64,000 nt of DNA from contig NZ_CAIWNQ010000007.1 of NCBI RefSeq assembly GCF_903914075.1, positions 147,443-211,442 on the forward strand. The letters run 5' to 3'. This DNA is from Ruegeria sp. THAF57 (GTDB lineage Bacteria > Pseudomonadota > Alphaproteobacteria > Rhodobacterales > Rhodobacteraceae). The translations under genes were made by a program, and so were the position numbers. Shown here one piece after another: positions 35,174 to 43,106 of the stretch; position 1 is the first letter of the stretch; the number at the start of each line of letters is the position of its first letter. The notes below the pieces were generated by a model. It was not told the DNA's origin. It did not search any database and worked only from the letters and a program-made list of their open reading frames with translations.

Positions 35174-36022
35174 CTACCGAGTGGCGGGAAGTTCGATGAA
35201 CCATTGCGCCACTTGGTCCGCCCAATCGGCCTGTCGACCATGGCCGTGTGGCCCTAACGCCAACGTGACCGATCCCGCTTTACATTTGGTCCATCTTTTT
35301 TCCCAAGTTGATGAATATGTATCCACCGCATTTGCCATTTGGCCGCATTCATTGGTGCGTGTCAGAAGTTCGACAGACTTGAAAACACTTCCTTGTTCAA
35401 ATTCATAACCGCCGAAAACCACGAACCTGCCTTCCAGCGGAACGGTGCGATCTGCGAATCCATGTGAATGATGCATATGCACCGGGCCGCTGCACCGACG
35501 CCACATCGGTTCCCAAAACGCGCCGGATGCGGATGCGTAGGCAGATGCAAAGTCGTGCGAATAACAGGCCTTGTCCCAGACCATTGAACCGCCACGGGAA
35601 TACCCGGCAAGTAAAATTCTTGCTCCGTCCAGGCCAAAACGACCAACGGCGTCCGCTTTTATGTCATCAAGTGCCTTCAAATCATCTCGGGGCCAGCGGT
35701 GGCCATCGTGAACGCCCCAGTCCAGCACTTTGGGGTTACCGACATCTGCCTGTCCATTTGGAACGATGACCGCAATTCCCCTTTCAATGAAGGCGGTTGT
35801 GAGGTTGGGTCGTTTGACAGCCGAGTCGGCGGTGGCGGCATATCCATGCAGGTAGATTACGCTGGGGGCATTTTGCGGTACCTCTGGCAAGACGACCCTA
35901 TAGGTGAGCTGCCCAACCTGGCATGGATTGCCCTCTTCTCCGCAGTCCTGATCTTGCGCCGTGGCGATGCTGGCCAACGGTAATATGACCGCCACAATTC
36001 CCCAGAGTAGTCTGTTGAGCAT
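35174..36022 (-). CDS. Exported alpha/beta-hydrolase (PHB depolymerase/LpqC-like esterase)
   Basis: This 282-residue protein has a signal peptide (MLNRLLWGIVAVILPLASIATA) and an esterase domain of the polyhydroxybutyrate-depolymerase/feruloyl-esterase type. The nucleophile is Ser142 in LAGYSRGGSMVW, an oxyanion-region motif is YLHGYA, and the late histidine is probably in LGPHGHGRQAD. Six or more cysteines suggest disulfides, fitting a periplasmic location. The substrate may be short polyhydroxyalkanoate or feruloyl-type esters. I chose the ATG at 36020-36022 because it starts the signal peptide; an upstream TTG is possible. Composition is somewhat AT-richer than its neighbours. Confidence 0.8.
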   Translation of the reverse strand: MLNRLLWGIVAVILPLASIATAQDQDCGEEGNPCQVGQLTYRVVLPEVPQNAPSVIYLHGYAATADSAVKRPNLTTAFIERGIAVIVPNGQADVGNPKVLDWGVHDGHRWPRDDLKALDDIKADAVGRFGLDGARILLAGYSRGGSMVWDKACYSHDFASAYASASGAFWEPMWRRCSGPVHMHHSHGFADRTVPLEGRFVVFGGYEFEQGSVFKSVELLTRTNECGQMANAVDTYSSTWEKRWTKCKAGSVTLALGPHGHGRQADWADQVAQWFIELPATR

Positions 36023-36145
36023 CTCCAAAGCCCTCTGCTCGGACAATTTGGTCAATGCTTATCATAAAATAGCGTTGACCCACCATCTGCTTGCCAAGCC
36101 AGTCAAATTACCGTTGATTGTCGCCATTGAAAATTTGAGAAACCA

Positions 36146-36547
36146 ATGATCCTCGGCATCGGCACAGACCTCGCGAATATCGAACGTATCCAAGGCACAC
36201 TTGACCGGTTCGGCGACCGGTTCCGCAACCGCGTCTTTACTGAGATTGAACAGCGCAAAGCCGAAAACCGCGCTGATACTGCGGGAACCTACGCCAAACG
36301 CTGGGCTGCGAAAGAAGCGTGCTCCAAGGCGCTGGGCACCGGTCTGCGTATGGGGATCGCGTGGAAGGATATGTCAGTCACCAATCTGAAAACCGGTCAA
36401 CCGGTCATGCATGTGACGGGTTGGGCGGCAGAACGGCTGCGCGAGATGACACCCGAGGGCCACGAGGCAATCGTTCACGTCACGCTGACCGATGATCACC
36501 CCTGGGCCCAGGCCTTCGTAGTGATCGAGGCGCGCCCGCTTCAATAA
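36146..36547 (+). CDS. acpS: Holo-[acyl-carrier-protein] synthase
   Basis: This 133-residue phosphopantetheinyl transferase activates acyl carrier protein. Metal-binding residues are Asp8 in [14 protein letters not shown] and Glu57 in [16 protein letters not shown]. Standard length. The Shine-Dalgarno sequence is weak. The order acpS-lepB-rnc-era-DUF1491-recO is the usual alphaproteobacterial run, here broken between rnc and era. Confidence 0.96.
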   Translation: MILGIGTDLANIERIQGTLDRFGDRFRNRVFTEIEQRKAENRADTAGTYAKRWAAKEACSKALGTGLRMGIAWKDMSVTNLKTGQPVMHVTGWAAERLREMTPEGHEAIVHVTLTDDHPWAQAFVVIEARPLQ

Positions 36548-36622
36548 CGCAGCGCTCAGCCTTGACTAACCTTGCCGCGCCACGCATGTAGCACCCCAAC
36601 AAACCAAGGACCGGAGAGCAGT

Positions 36623-37462
36623 ATGGCCGAGGACGTCAAAACCGGAAATCCCGTGTGGGAGACGATCAAAACCATCGTCTACGCGCTGTTGATCGCAGGT
36701 GTTTTCCGCACGCTGTTCTTTCAGCCCTTCTGGATTCCGTCCGGCTCGATGAAACAGACCCTGCTGATCGGGGACTTCCTGTTCGTTAACAAGATGGCCT
36801 ATGGGTATTCTTATGCGTCCTGTCCCAGCCTGATCATTCCCAGCGTTGGTCTGAATATAGACGCCGAAGAAATCTGTGGATGGATGCAGGGCGAGGATAA
36901 CACGCGTATCTGGGGCGCTGAGCCAGAACGTGGCGATGTGATCGTGTTCCGCCATCCGGTCAACGGGCGCGACTATATCAAGCGCCTGATCGGTTTGCCG
37001 GGAGATCGTATTCAGATCCGCGAAGGGCAGATCATTCTGAATGGCACCCCGGTCCCGCAGAAGCCCGACGGGGTATTCACCGAAATCTCTGAACCTCAGG
37101 GATCGCAGGGGCTGAGACCACGTTGCGAAAACGGTCCGGTTGGCTTTGGCGGTCTTTGCGAAAAGTCCCGTGTGATTGAGACATTGCCCAATGGCGTGTC
37201 TTACGATGTGCTAAATATCGGCAATCAGGGATCGGACAATACCGGCATCTATACCGTGCCCGAGGGTGAATATTTCTTTATGGGCGACAACCGTGACAAC
37301 TCCAGCGACAGCCGCCTGCCGGTATCGGCCGGGGGAGTTGGGTATGTCCCCTATGAAGACCTGATCGGTCGCGCCGACCGTATCATGTTCTCGTCCGCTG
37401 GCCGGTCTATGCTGTTCTTCTGGACTTGGCGGGGCGACCGGTTCTTTAAGGCGGTCAATTGA
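36623..37462 (+). CDS. lepB: Signal peptidase I
   Basis: This 279-residue inner-membrane protease cleaves signal peptides of exported proteins. One N-terminal membrane helix (about 14-33) is followed by the catalytic domain with nucleophile Ser42 ([10 protein letters not shown]) and general base Lys120 ([12 protein letters not shown]); [11 protein letters not shown] is box E. An insert with several cysteines (CPSL, EICGW, RPRCENG, GGLCEKS) is typical of Rhodobacteraceae. The ATG at 36623 is preceded by GGAGAG. The stop overlaps the rnc start (TTGA). Confidence 0.96.
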   Translation: MAEDVKTGNPVWETIKTIVYALLIAGVFRTLFFQPFWIPSGSMKQTLLIGDFLFVNKMAYGYSYASCPSLIIPSVGLNIDAEEICGWMQGEDNTRIWGAEPERGDVIVFRHPVNGRDYIKRLIGLPGDRIQIREGQIILNGTPVPQKPDGVFTEISEPQGSQGLRPRCENGPVGFGGLCEKSRVIETLPNGVSYDVLNIGNQGSDNTGIYTVPEGEYFFMGDNRDNSSDSRLPVSAGGVGYVPYEDLIGRADRIMFSSAGRSMLFFWTWRGDRFFKAVN

Positions 37463-38136
37463 AGCTATCGGCTGAAATAAAAGCTTTTCAAAAGCGGTTG
37501 GGGTATGAGTTCTCGAACCCCGAACTTCTGGTGCGCGCGCTGACCCATGGATCAGTCTCGTCGCCGACACGACCAGATAATCAGCGGTTGGAGTTTCTGG
37601 GCGACCGGGTTTTGGGTCTGGTGATGGCAACGGCGCTTCTGGAAAGCGACAAGAAAGCGTCCGAAGGGCAGCTTGCCCCACGGTTCAACGCCCTTGTCCG
37701 AAAAGAGGCCTGTGCGGACGTAGCGCGGCAGATTGATCTGGGCGCGGTTTTGAAACTGGGCCGGTCCGAGATGCTGTCGGGCGGTCGTCGCAAACAGGCC
37801 CTGCTGGGGGACGCGATGGAAGCGGTTATTGCCGCAGTCTACCGCGATGCCGGTTTTGAGACAGCGGCCGAGGTTATCCTCAGGCTGTGGGGTGACCGGG
37901 TTTACAATGTCGAAGAGGATGCGCGCGACGCAAAAACCTCTTTGCAGGAATGGGCGCAGGCGCGGGGGCAGAAACCCCCGTCCTATGTGGAAATCAAGCG
38001 CAGCGGCCCGGATCACGCGCCGGTTTTCACCATCGCCGCCCGTCTTCAGGACGGAACCGAGGCGCAGGCAACGGCAGGATCAAAGCGTCAGGCAGAGCAG
38101 GCAGCTGCAAAAGCGCTGTTGGGCAGGCTGACCTGA
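37459..38136 (+). CDS. rnc: Ribonuclease III
   Basis: This 225-residue double-strand-specific RNase processes rRNA precursors and structured mRNAs. The catalytic acidic residues are Glu45 and Asp49 ([13 protein letters not shown]) and Asp118 and Glu121 ([13 protein letters not shown]). The C-terminal dsRNA-binding domain (about 155-225) ends with [17 protein letters not shown]. The start is TTG at 37459, overlapping the lepB stop. The expected next gene, era, lies 1.75 kb downstream because two opposite-strand genes intervene. Confidence 0.97.
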   Translation: MKLSAEIKAFQKRLGYEFSNPELLVRALTHGSVSSPTRPDNQRLEFLGDRVLGLVMATALLESDKKASEGQLAPRFNALVRKEACADVARQIDLGAVLKLGRSEMLSGGRRKQALLGDAMEAVIAAVYRDAGFETAAEVILRLWGDRVYNVEEDARDAKTSLQEWAQARGQKPPSYVEIKRSGPDHAPVFTIAARLQDGTEAQATAGSKRQAEQAAAKALLGRLT

Positions 38137-38139
38137 TCG

Positions 38140-38898
38140 CTAAGGTGCGGGCGGCAGTTTTCCCTGCTCTTGCAGCACCTTCAATATGCTCAGGATTGTA
38201 TCCGGGCTGACGTCGAAAGACCCATCCAGCGCAACGCCAATCCCCCCGTCCCCAATCTCCACCGTGCCTCCGGCATCATAGCGCGGGTCAATGGATGAAA
38301 GTTCTGGCGGCAGCGATGGACAGATTGGGTTACGCTTTAGCAGGGCGTCAGCGGCCTTTTCGATGATGCTGCGGGCATCGTTCAAAACCCCCTGCTTTGT
38401 GTCGGCTTCAAGGATCGGGGTTTCAAGGGTTAACTCCAAACCGGCTAAATCAAAATACACGCACTGGTTTTGCACCTGAACAGACGCAGTGGCGGTAAAT
38501 GTGATCGTATTCGCCGCTATGCTGTCCTGCCGTTTGGGAGGCTGCCCGAGTTGATGATCGCACCGGAAGGCCTCCATCTTGACGCGGCCTTCCACATTCA
38601 CATCGCGCCCGAGGGCGGTCAGATCAAGGCTGTCCAATGTGACGTCGGCATTACACAAGTCGGACAATTCAGTGTTTCTTAGGCCCTGTATCAACGCGGC
38701 TTGGAGATCCCGCAAGTCCAGAAGGGCATCCACCGAAATACGGGTTGGTGAAACCTCTTTTAGCGTCAGGTTCAACTGGTACGGAATTTCAGTGCCATCC
38801 GATCCCAGGGTCCGCTCAAACCCGAGCTGGACGTCACGGGCATCCGCTGGTTGAAAGGCCAGACAAAAACTAAGAGCAAGGGCAGAGAACCACTTCAT
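38140..38898 (-). CDS. Secreted Cys4 protein, paralogue B of a tandem pair
   Basis: This 252-residue protein has a signal peptide (MKWFSALALSFCLAFQPADA) and no domain I recognise. Four mature cysteines (residues 82, 113, 146, 193) have the same 31-33-47 spacing as in its upstream neighbour. The C-terminal third aligns clearly (NPICPSLPPEL, then GGTVEIGDGGIGVALDGSFD). Strand-like segments with conserved VDALLDLRDLQ suggest an all-beta or mixed fold held by two disulfides. It is coupled to the neighbour by an ATGA overlap, and its stop is 4 bp from the rnc stop. Function unknown; two related subunits acting together outside the cytoplasm is an inference. Confidence 0.8.
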   Translation of the reverse strand: MKWFSALALSFCLAFQPADARDVQLGFERTLGSDGTEIPYQLNLTLKEVSPTRISVDALLDLRDLQAALIQGLRNTELSDLCNADVTLDSLDLTALGRDVNVEGRVKMEAFRCDHQLGQPPKRQDSIAANTITFTATASVQVQNQCVYFDLAGLELTLETPILEADTKQGVLNDARSIIEKAADALLKRNPICPSLPPELSSIDPRYDAGGTVEIGDGGIGVALDGSFDVSPDTILSILKVLQEQGKLPPAP

Positions 38899-39707
38899 TC
38901 CACCACCTCGAACCCTTGCTTTTCCTGTAGCGCCGCGATTAGGTCCAACAGTGTTCCGGCACTGGTATCGATCGATCCGCTAAGCGCGGCACCAACGCCG
39001 CCGCTGCCGATTTCCCTGATCCCGCCAGAGGTAAAGCGCGGCTCCAACCCTTTCAATTCACTTGGAAGCTCTGGGCAAATGGGGTTTTCCGCCAGTACTT
39101 CGGCGCCTTTTTCAAGGATCAAGAGGCGGGCTTTTTCCGTCAGCCCGATCATGTCAGAGACAGTTCCGACAAACCCCTGCAAGTCCAATTCCACATCTTC
39201 CAGACGTAAGTGAAGACAGTTCCTTTCAACTGCGGCAGAAGCCTTGATCATGACATCCACATTCTGCCCGAACAGCAACACACCTCGGTAGTGCGTTTTG
39301 GGATCATCGGTGTCGCAGGCATAGAATTTGGCCTGAACCTGTCCATCCGCCACCAAGGCATCCGCCTGGGCTGACACCTGTGAAACAGCCAAAGCAAATT
39401 TTTGCTGGCAGGTTTCCTTCAGAACGCTTGAAAATAGCCACGGCGCGAGGTCCTGGAGCGAACGAAGATCCAAAAACGCGTCCAAACCCAACCGGGTTTC
39501 GCCTGCGTCTTTAAGGGAAACGAATAGGGTATAAGGAAGGTCCTTGTCTTTGACCTGCACGGTTTCGGCAATGCGAAACTTCACGGTCTCGGCATATGCC
39601 GGTTTAATGGCCGTAGATACCGAGCAAACCAGAACAGTGATCATTCCGGCAAACATGCTGCCCGTCCAATGCCTGATGCCGACGAAAGCTGAAAACACGT
39701 AGTCCAC
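38895..39707 (-). CDS. Secreted Cys4 protein, paralogue A of a tandem pair
   Basis: This 270-residue protein has an N-terminal signal segment ending at AYA (residue 39). Mature cysteines at 100, 131, 164 and 211 match the downstream paralogue in spacing exactly. Shared blocks are LDAFLDLRSLQ, KFYACD, NCLHLRLEDVELDLQ and NPICPELPSEL followed by GGIREIGSGGVGAALSGSID. The start is taken as GTG at 39705-39707; ATG at 39654-39656 (residue 18) would still leave a usable signal peptide. The pair is inserted antiparallel between rnc and era. No known family is recognised. Confidence 0.78.
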   Translation of the reverse strand: MDYVFSAFVGIRHWTGSMFAGMITVLVCSVSTAIKPAYAETVKFRIAETVQVKDKDLPYTLFVSLKDAGETRLGLDAFLDLRSLQDLAPWLFSSVLKETCQQKFALAVSQVSAQADALVADGQVQAKFYACDTDDPKTHYRGVLLFGQNVDVMIKASAAVERNCLHLRLEDVELDLQGFVGTVSDMIGLTEKARLLILEKGAEVLAENPICPELPSELKGLEPRFTSGGIREIGSGGVGAALSGSIDTSAGTLLDLIAALQEKQGFEVVE

Positions 39708-39886
39708 CTGTAATATGCAACTTTAGGCTAGCAGAGAATTTTGCACGCCGCTGGCCTTTTTTCGGGGAATGTGGGTAGCAAGTGGTCGCGGGGCGGCTGC
39801 GCATGGCTGTCTTGCAACAAATGCCTCTGGTCCATCGACTCTTTCTGATATAGGGGTGCGCACTTGCAAACAGGATCGCAGCACAC

Positions 39887-40795
39887 ATGACCACACGCGC
39901 CGGATTTATCGCTCTGATCGGAGAGCCTAACGCAGGCAAATCCACCCTTCTGAACCGGATGGTCGGGGCCAAGGTTTCGATCGTGACGCATAAGGTTCAG
40001 ACCACGCGCGCCCGTATTCGTGGCGTCGCGATGGAAGGGGATGCGCAGCTTGTGTTTGTGGACACACCCGGCCTGTTCAAACCACGTCGCCGACTGGATC
40101 GCGCGATGGTTGCCGCCGCGTGGGGCGGGGCGGCGGATGCCGATGTCGTTGTTCTGATGGTCGAGGCGCATCGCGGCATCACCGAAGGGGTCGAACGTAT
40201 CCTGGAAGGGCTGGAAGAGATCGGACAGGGCCGTACCATCGCGTTGGCGATCAACAAGATCGACAAGGTGCCCAGTGAAAAGCTGCTGGCGCTGACCAGC
40301 GACCTGAACGCGCGCTATCCATTTGCTGATACCTTCATGATTTCGGCCGAGAAAGGCCACGGCGTCGATGACCTGCGCAAATGGTTGGCGGCCGAATTGC
40401 CCGAGGGTCCGTGGCTCTATCCCGAAGACCAGATTGCCGATCTGCCGCTGCGGATGATCGCAGCCGAAATGACGCGCGAGAAATTGACCCTGCGGCTGCA
40501 TCAGGAATTGCCCTATCAGCTCACGGTCGAGACCGAGAACTGGGAAGAGCGCAAGGATGGCTCTGCCAAGATAGATCAGGTCATCTATGTCATGCGCGAT
40601 GGCCACAAAGGGATCGTTTTGGGCAAACGCGGCGAAACAATCAAAGCCGTCAGCCAAGCGGCCCGCGCCGAACTGGAAGAGTTTCTGGACCGCAAAATCC
40701 ACCTGTTCCTGCAGGTAAAGGTCCGACCTAACTGGCTGGAAGAGTCCGAGCGCTATTCGGAAATGGGGCTGGATTTCAAAGACGGAAACGCATGA
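39887..40795 (+). CDS. era: GTPase Era
   Basis: This 302-residue GTPase assists 30S maturation by binding the 3' end of 16S rRNA. The G motifs are GEPNAGKST (residues 12-20), DTPG and NKID; the C-terminal KH domain contains GHKGIVLGKRGETIKAVSQ. In relatives era follows rnc directly; here it must be served by its own promoter in the 179-bp spacer. Its stop overlaps the DUF1491 start (ATGA). Confidence 0.97.
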   Translation: MTTRAGFIALIGEPNAGKSTLLNRMVGAKVSIVTHKVQTTRARIRGVAMEGDAQLVFVDTPGLFKPRRRLDRAMVAAAWGGAADADVVVLMVEAHRGITEGVERILEGLEEIGQGRTIALAINKIDKVPSEKLLALTSDLNARYPFADTFMISAEKGHGVDDLRKWLAAELPEGPWLYPEDQIADLPLRMIAAEMTREKLTLRLHQELPYQLTVETENWEERKDGSAKIDQVIYVMRDGHKGIVLGKRGETIKAVSQAARAELEEFLDRKIHLFLQVKVRPNWLEESERYSEMGLDFKDGNA

Positions 40796-41121
40796 CCCGT
40801 CTGACCGCAGATTTCTGGGTTCACGCCTATATCGCGCGGTTGCGGCTTCAGGATATCCCTGCATTTGTCGTGGCGCATGGCGACGACACGGCCGGTGCCG
40901 TCTTGGTCAAGATGAACACGCTGGATGGCCAGGCGGTGGCATACCAACGCAGCTTTGACCTGATGAGCGGTGAGCGTAAATGGGTGGAACTGTCCAGTGG
41001 TGCGGAGGCAGACGTGGACCAAGCCATACAGCGCCAACGCAGTTTCGATCCCGATCTTTGGGTGATCGAGGTTGAAGACCGGCAAGGGCGGCATCTTTTG
41101 GGTGAGGACGGGCTGGAGTGA
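40792..41121 (+). CDS. DUF1491 family protein
   Basis: This 109-residue cytoplasmic protein matches the alphaproteobacterial DUF1491 family: TADFWVHAYIARLRLQDIPAFVVAHGDDTAGAVLVK at the start (read in parts) and DPDLWVIEVEDRQGRHLL near the end. Function unknown. Its near-constant place between era and recO suggests a link to ribosome assembly or RNA/DNA maintenance, but nothing in the sequence confirms this. It is coupled to era by an ATGA overlap. Confidence 0.88.
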   Translation: MTRLTADFWVHAYIARLRLQDIPAFVVAHGDDTAGAVLVKMNTLDGQAVAYQRSFDLMSGERKWVELSSGAEADVDQAIQRQRSFDPDLWVIEVEDRQGRHLLGEDGLE

Positions 41122-41265
41122 TGGTCCGGCGCAGCACGAAACAACTTGAGCCCAAACCCTAGCGCAAAACGCCAAGCCTTCGTAGCGCTGCGCATCTGAT
41201 ACCCTTGCACACTGCGCCGGCTTGGGATTTGCTGCGCTCAGTACAATCTGTCACGGGATCAAAAC

Positions 41266-41991
41266 TTGGACTGGCGCGATCATGGCATCCTTCTGACCTC
41301 CCGCAGACATGGTGAGACCTCGGCGATCATCGAGGTCTTTACCGAAGTTCACGGCCGTCACGCCGGGGTTGTTCGGGGTGGGGCCAGCCGCAAGATTTCT
41401 CCGATCCTGCAACCGGGGGCGCAGTTGGATGTGCTCTGGCGGGCCCGGCTGGAAGAGCATCTGGGCACGTTTCAGGTTGAACCGCTGCGGTCTCGCGCCG
41501 CGGCGGCGTTTTCCGGTCGGCTGGCGCTGTCCGGGCTGAACGCGGTCGTGGCGTTGTTGTCCTTCAGCCTGCCCGAGCGTGAACCGCATCCGGGGATCTA
41601 TAAGCAAACCGAACAATTGATGGACCTGTTGGGCCAAGATGAGATTTGGCCATTGGCTTATCTGCGTTGGGAACTGGCGTTGCTTGAGGAATTGGGCTTT
41701 GGCCTCGACTTTTCAGCCTGTGCCGTGACCGGCGCGACCGAGGGGTTGATTTTTGTCTCGCCGAAAACCGGCCGTGCGGTCAGCAAGCAAGGCGCAGGGG
41801 AATGGGCGGACAGGCTGTTGCCTTTGCCCTCCTGCCTGAAGGGCGAAGGCACTGCCCCGGATACAGAGATCGCGCAGGGTCTGCGGACCACAGGCTATTT
41901 TCTGGAGCATCATCTGGCCCCGTCACTCGGTCACAACCCACTGCCCGAAGCCCGGGCCCGTTTCATTGATCAATTCACTCGGCGGCTTTGA
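41266..41991 (+). CDS. recO: DNA repair protein RecO
   Basis: This 241-residue protein anneals single strands and loads RecA with RecR/RecF. It has the N-terminal OB domain ([25 protein letters not shown]) and a helical C-terminal part ([24 protein letters not shown]). The zinc-finger cysteines of some RecO proteins are not complete. The start is TTG at 41266; no ATG or GTG in frame fits better. It lies 144 bp after DUF1491. The 3' end overlaps the convergent META-domain gene by 17 bp. Confidence 0.93.
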   Translation: MDWRDHGILLTSRRHGETSAIIEVFTEVHGRHAGVVRGGASRKISPILQPGAQLDVLWRARLEEHLGTFQVEPLRSRAAAAFSGRLALSGLNAVVALLSFSLPEREPHPGIYKQTEQLMDLLGQDEIWPLAYLRWELALLEELGFGLDFSACAVTGATEGLIFVSPKTGRAVSKQGAGEWADRLLPLPSCLKGEGTAPDTEIAQGLRTTGYFLEHHLAPSLGHNPLPEARARFIDQFTRRL

Positions 41992-42367
41992 ACACCATCT
42001 CATGCCCGTCGTCATTGCGCAGGATCAGGACATCGCCGGAGACTTCGGACTGGGTCATGGCCAATAGCGCCGCAAAGTAGAAGCCTTCGGCCTCAAGCCC
42101 GGCACATGCCGCGCGTGTGGCCGTCAAGTCGGCAATTTCGAACCAAGGGTAGGGTGCGTTCAGCGTACCGCTGTAGCTGTTGCAGGGGGCATTGCCCGCG
42201 ATCTTGCCTTCTTCGGGGAAACTCAGCAGCGCGCTTGCCGGAAAGCGTTCACCATCGATTTCCTGCAGCACCCAAGTCTGATCCGCCGCGCCATAGGCAG
42301 CAACCGTTTCGTCCTTGTCGCATTGCAATAGCGCCAGCAGGGGGAAAGCAAAGACGAGGCGTATCAT
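41975..42367 (-). CDS. META-domain (HslJ-like) small lipoprotein
   Basis: This 130-residue exported protein has a signal peptide followed by Cys16 (LLALLQC), a weak lipobox. The mature domain [22 protein letters not shown]...[10 protein letters not shown] is the META fold found in HslJ, linked in other bacteria to heat or antibiotic stress. Two internal cysteines (PCN, AACAG) may pair. It forms an operon with the lipoprotein gene upstream, 13 bp apart, and overlaps recO tail to tail. Confidence 0.75.
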   Translation of the reverse strand: MIRLVFAFPLLALLQCDKDETVAAYGAADQTWVLQEIDGERFPASALLSFPEEGKIAGNAPCNSYSGTLNAPYPWFEIADLTATRAACAGLEAEGFYFAALLAMTQSEVSGDVLILRNDDGHEMVFKAAE

Positions 42368-42380
42368 GCCGGTATCCTTA

Positions 42381-42935
42381 TCAATACGGTATTGCGCCGT
42401 TCAACAGTTCTTCGCGAACCTCGCTACGAGGCCGCCAGTTATACCGCGTGTCTTCGCGCACTGGGGCCCAGAAAAGCGCCCCACTGTTCCGCCAAGGGTC
42501 GAGAATGACACCATCATACATTGAGGCACCTTTGGCGCTGATCAAGGCCGAGTGGTGGATGATACGAAACGACGTTGGCGGTGACGTGGCCCAATGCACG
42601 TCCAGTGTCCGAAAATCTTCCTGTCGCAGGCGTGTGGACATGGCTTCGGCCCAGTCGTTGCACAACCCTCGTTCCCGAAACCCGTTGATGACCTTTGCAT
42701 TGTGAATGATCGCCGGGTCGGTAACATTCCAGTCCCGCGCCAATTGTTGCGAATATGTGTATGAAATGCGGGCAGCCCTTTGTGCCTCGGCAGGGTCGAC
42801 ACGCGGGTCGAGGTCCGTGATAGCCGCAGCAAGCGCGTCAATGTCGACTTGACCGGCGCTTGGTTGCGTGGTCGTGCAGCCGCCAAGCGCAAGGGTCAGG
42901 ACGGTCGCGCAAAGTACCAATAAAGATCGGATCAT
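42381..42935 (-). CDS. Lipoprotein with transglutaminase/papain-like Cys-His-Asp triad
   Basis: This 184-residue protein has a classic lipobox (LALGGC, Cys20). After it come GLCNDWAEAM (Cys92), IIHHSAL (His127/His128) and VILDPWRNSG (Asp146). The order and spacing Cys...His...Asp, with the Cys at a helix start and the Asp in an LDPW turn, is that of transglutaminase-like and related cysteine-hydrolase folds. I infer a membrane-anchored periplasmic cysteine hydrolase or amidase; no specific family is recognised. It is cotranscribed with the META-domain gene. Confidence 0.7.
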   Translation of the reverse strand: MIRSLLVLCATVLTLALGGCTTTQPSAGQVDIDALAAAITDLDPRVDPAEAQRAARISYTYSQQLARDWNVTDPAIIHNAKVINGFRERGLCNDWAEAMSTRLRQEDFRTLDVHWATSPPTSFRIIHHSALISAKGASMYDGVILDPWRNSGALFWAPVREDTRYNWRPRSEVREELLNGAIPY

Positions 42936-43047
42936 TCTGATTTTCGCATTTGGAACTGTTTGTATGTTTTGGCTGCTCTATCGTCGTTTCGAGTGAATTT
43001 ATAGAACGAACTGAAAGATTGACCAAAGGCCGTTTATCCCTTTTGAC

Positions 43048-43075
43048 AAAAAAGACCCGGCGCGAACGCCGGGTC
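43048..43075 (-). terminator. Intrinsic terminator of mcd
   Basis: On the minus strand GACCCGGCG-TTCG-CGCCGGGTC forms a perfect 9-bp stem with a stable tetraloop, followed by six T (43048-43053 as A on plus). Confidence 0.92.
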
Positions 43076-43106
43076 AAGTTGGGGAAACGGGGTTGCCGTA
43101 ATCAGG

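Noticed and set aside
39726..39762. GGCTAGC/GCTGGCC followed by TTTTTT before era
   Set aside because: The stem is only 7 bp with a G-U and a 17-nt loop; it could be a weak rightward terminator but I would not annotate it.
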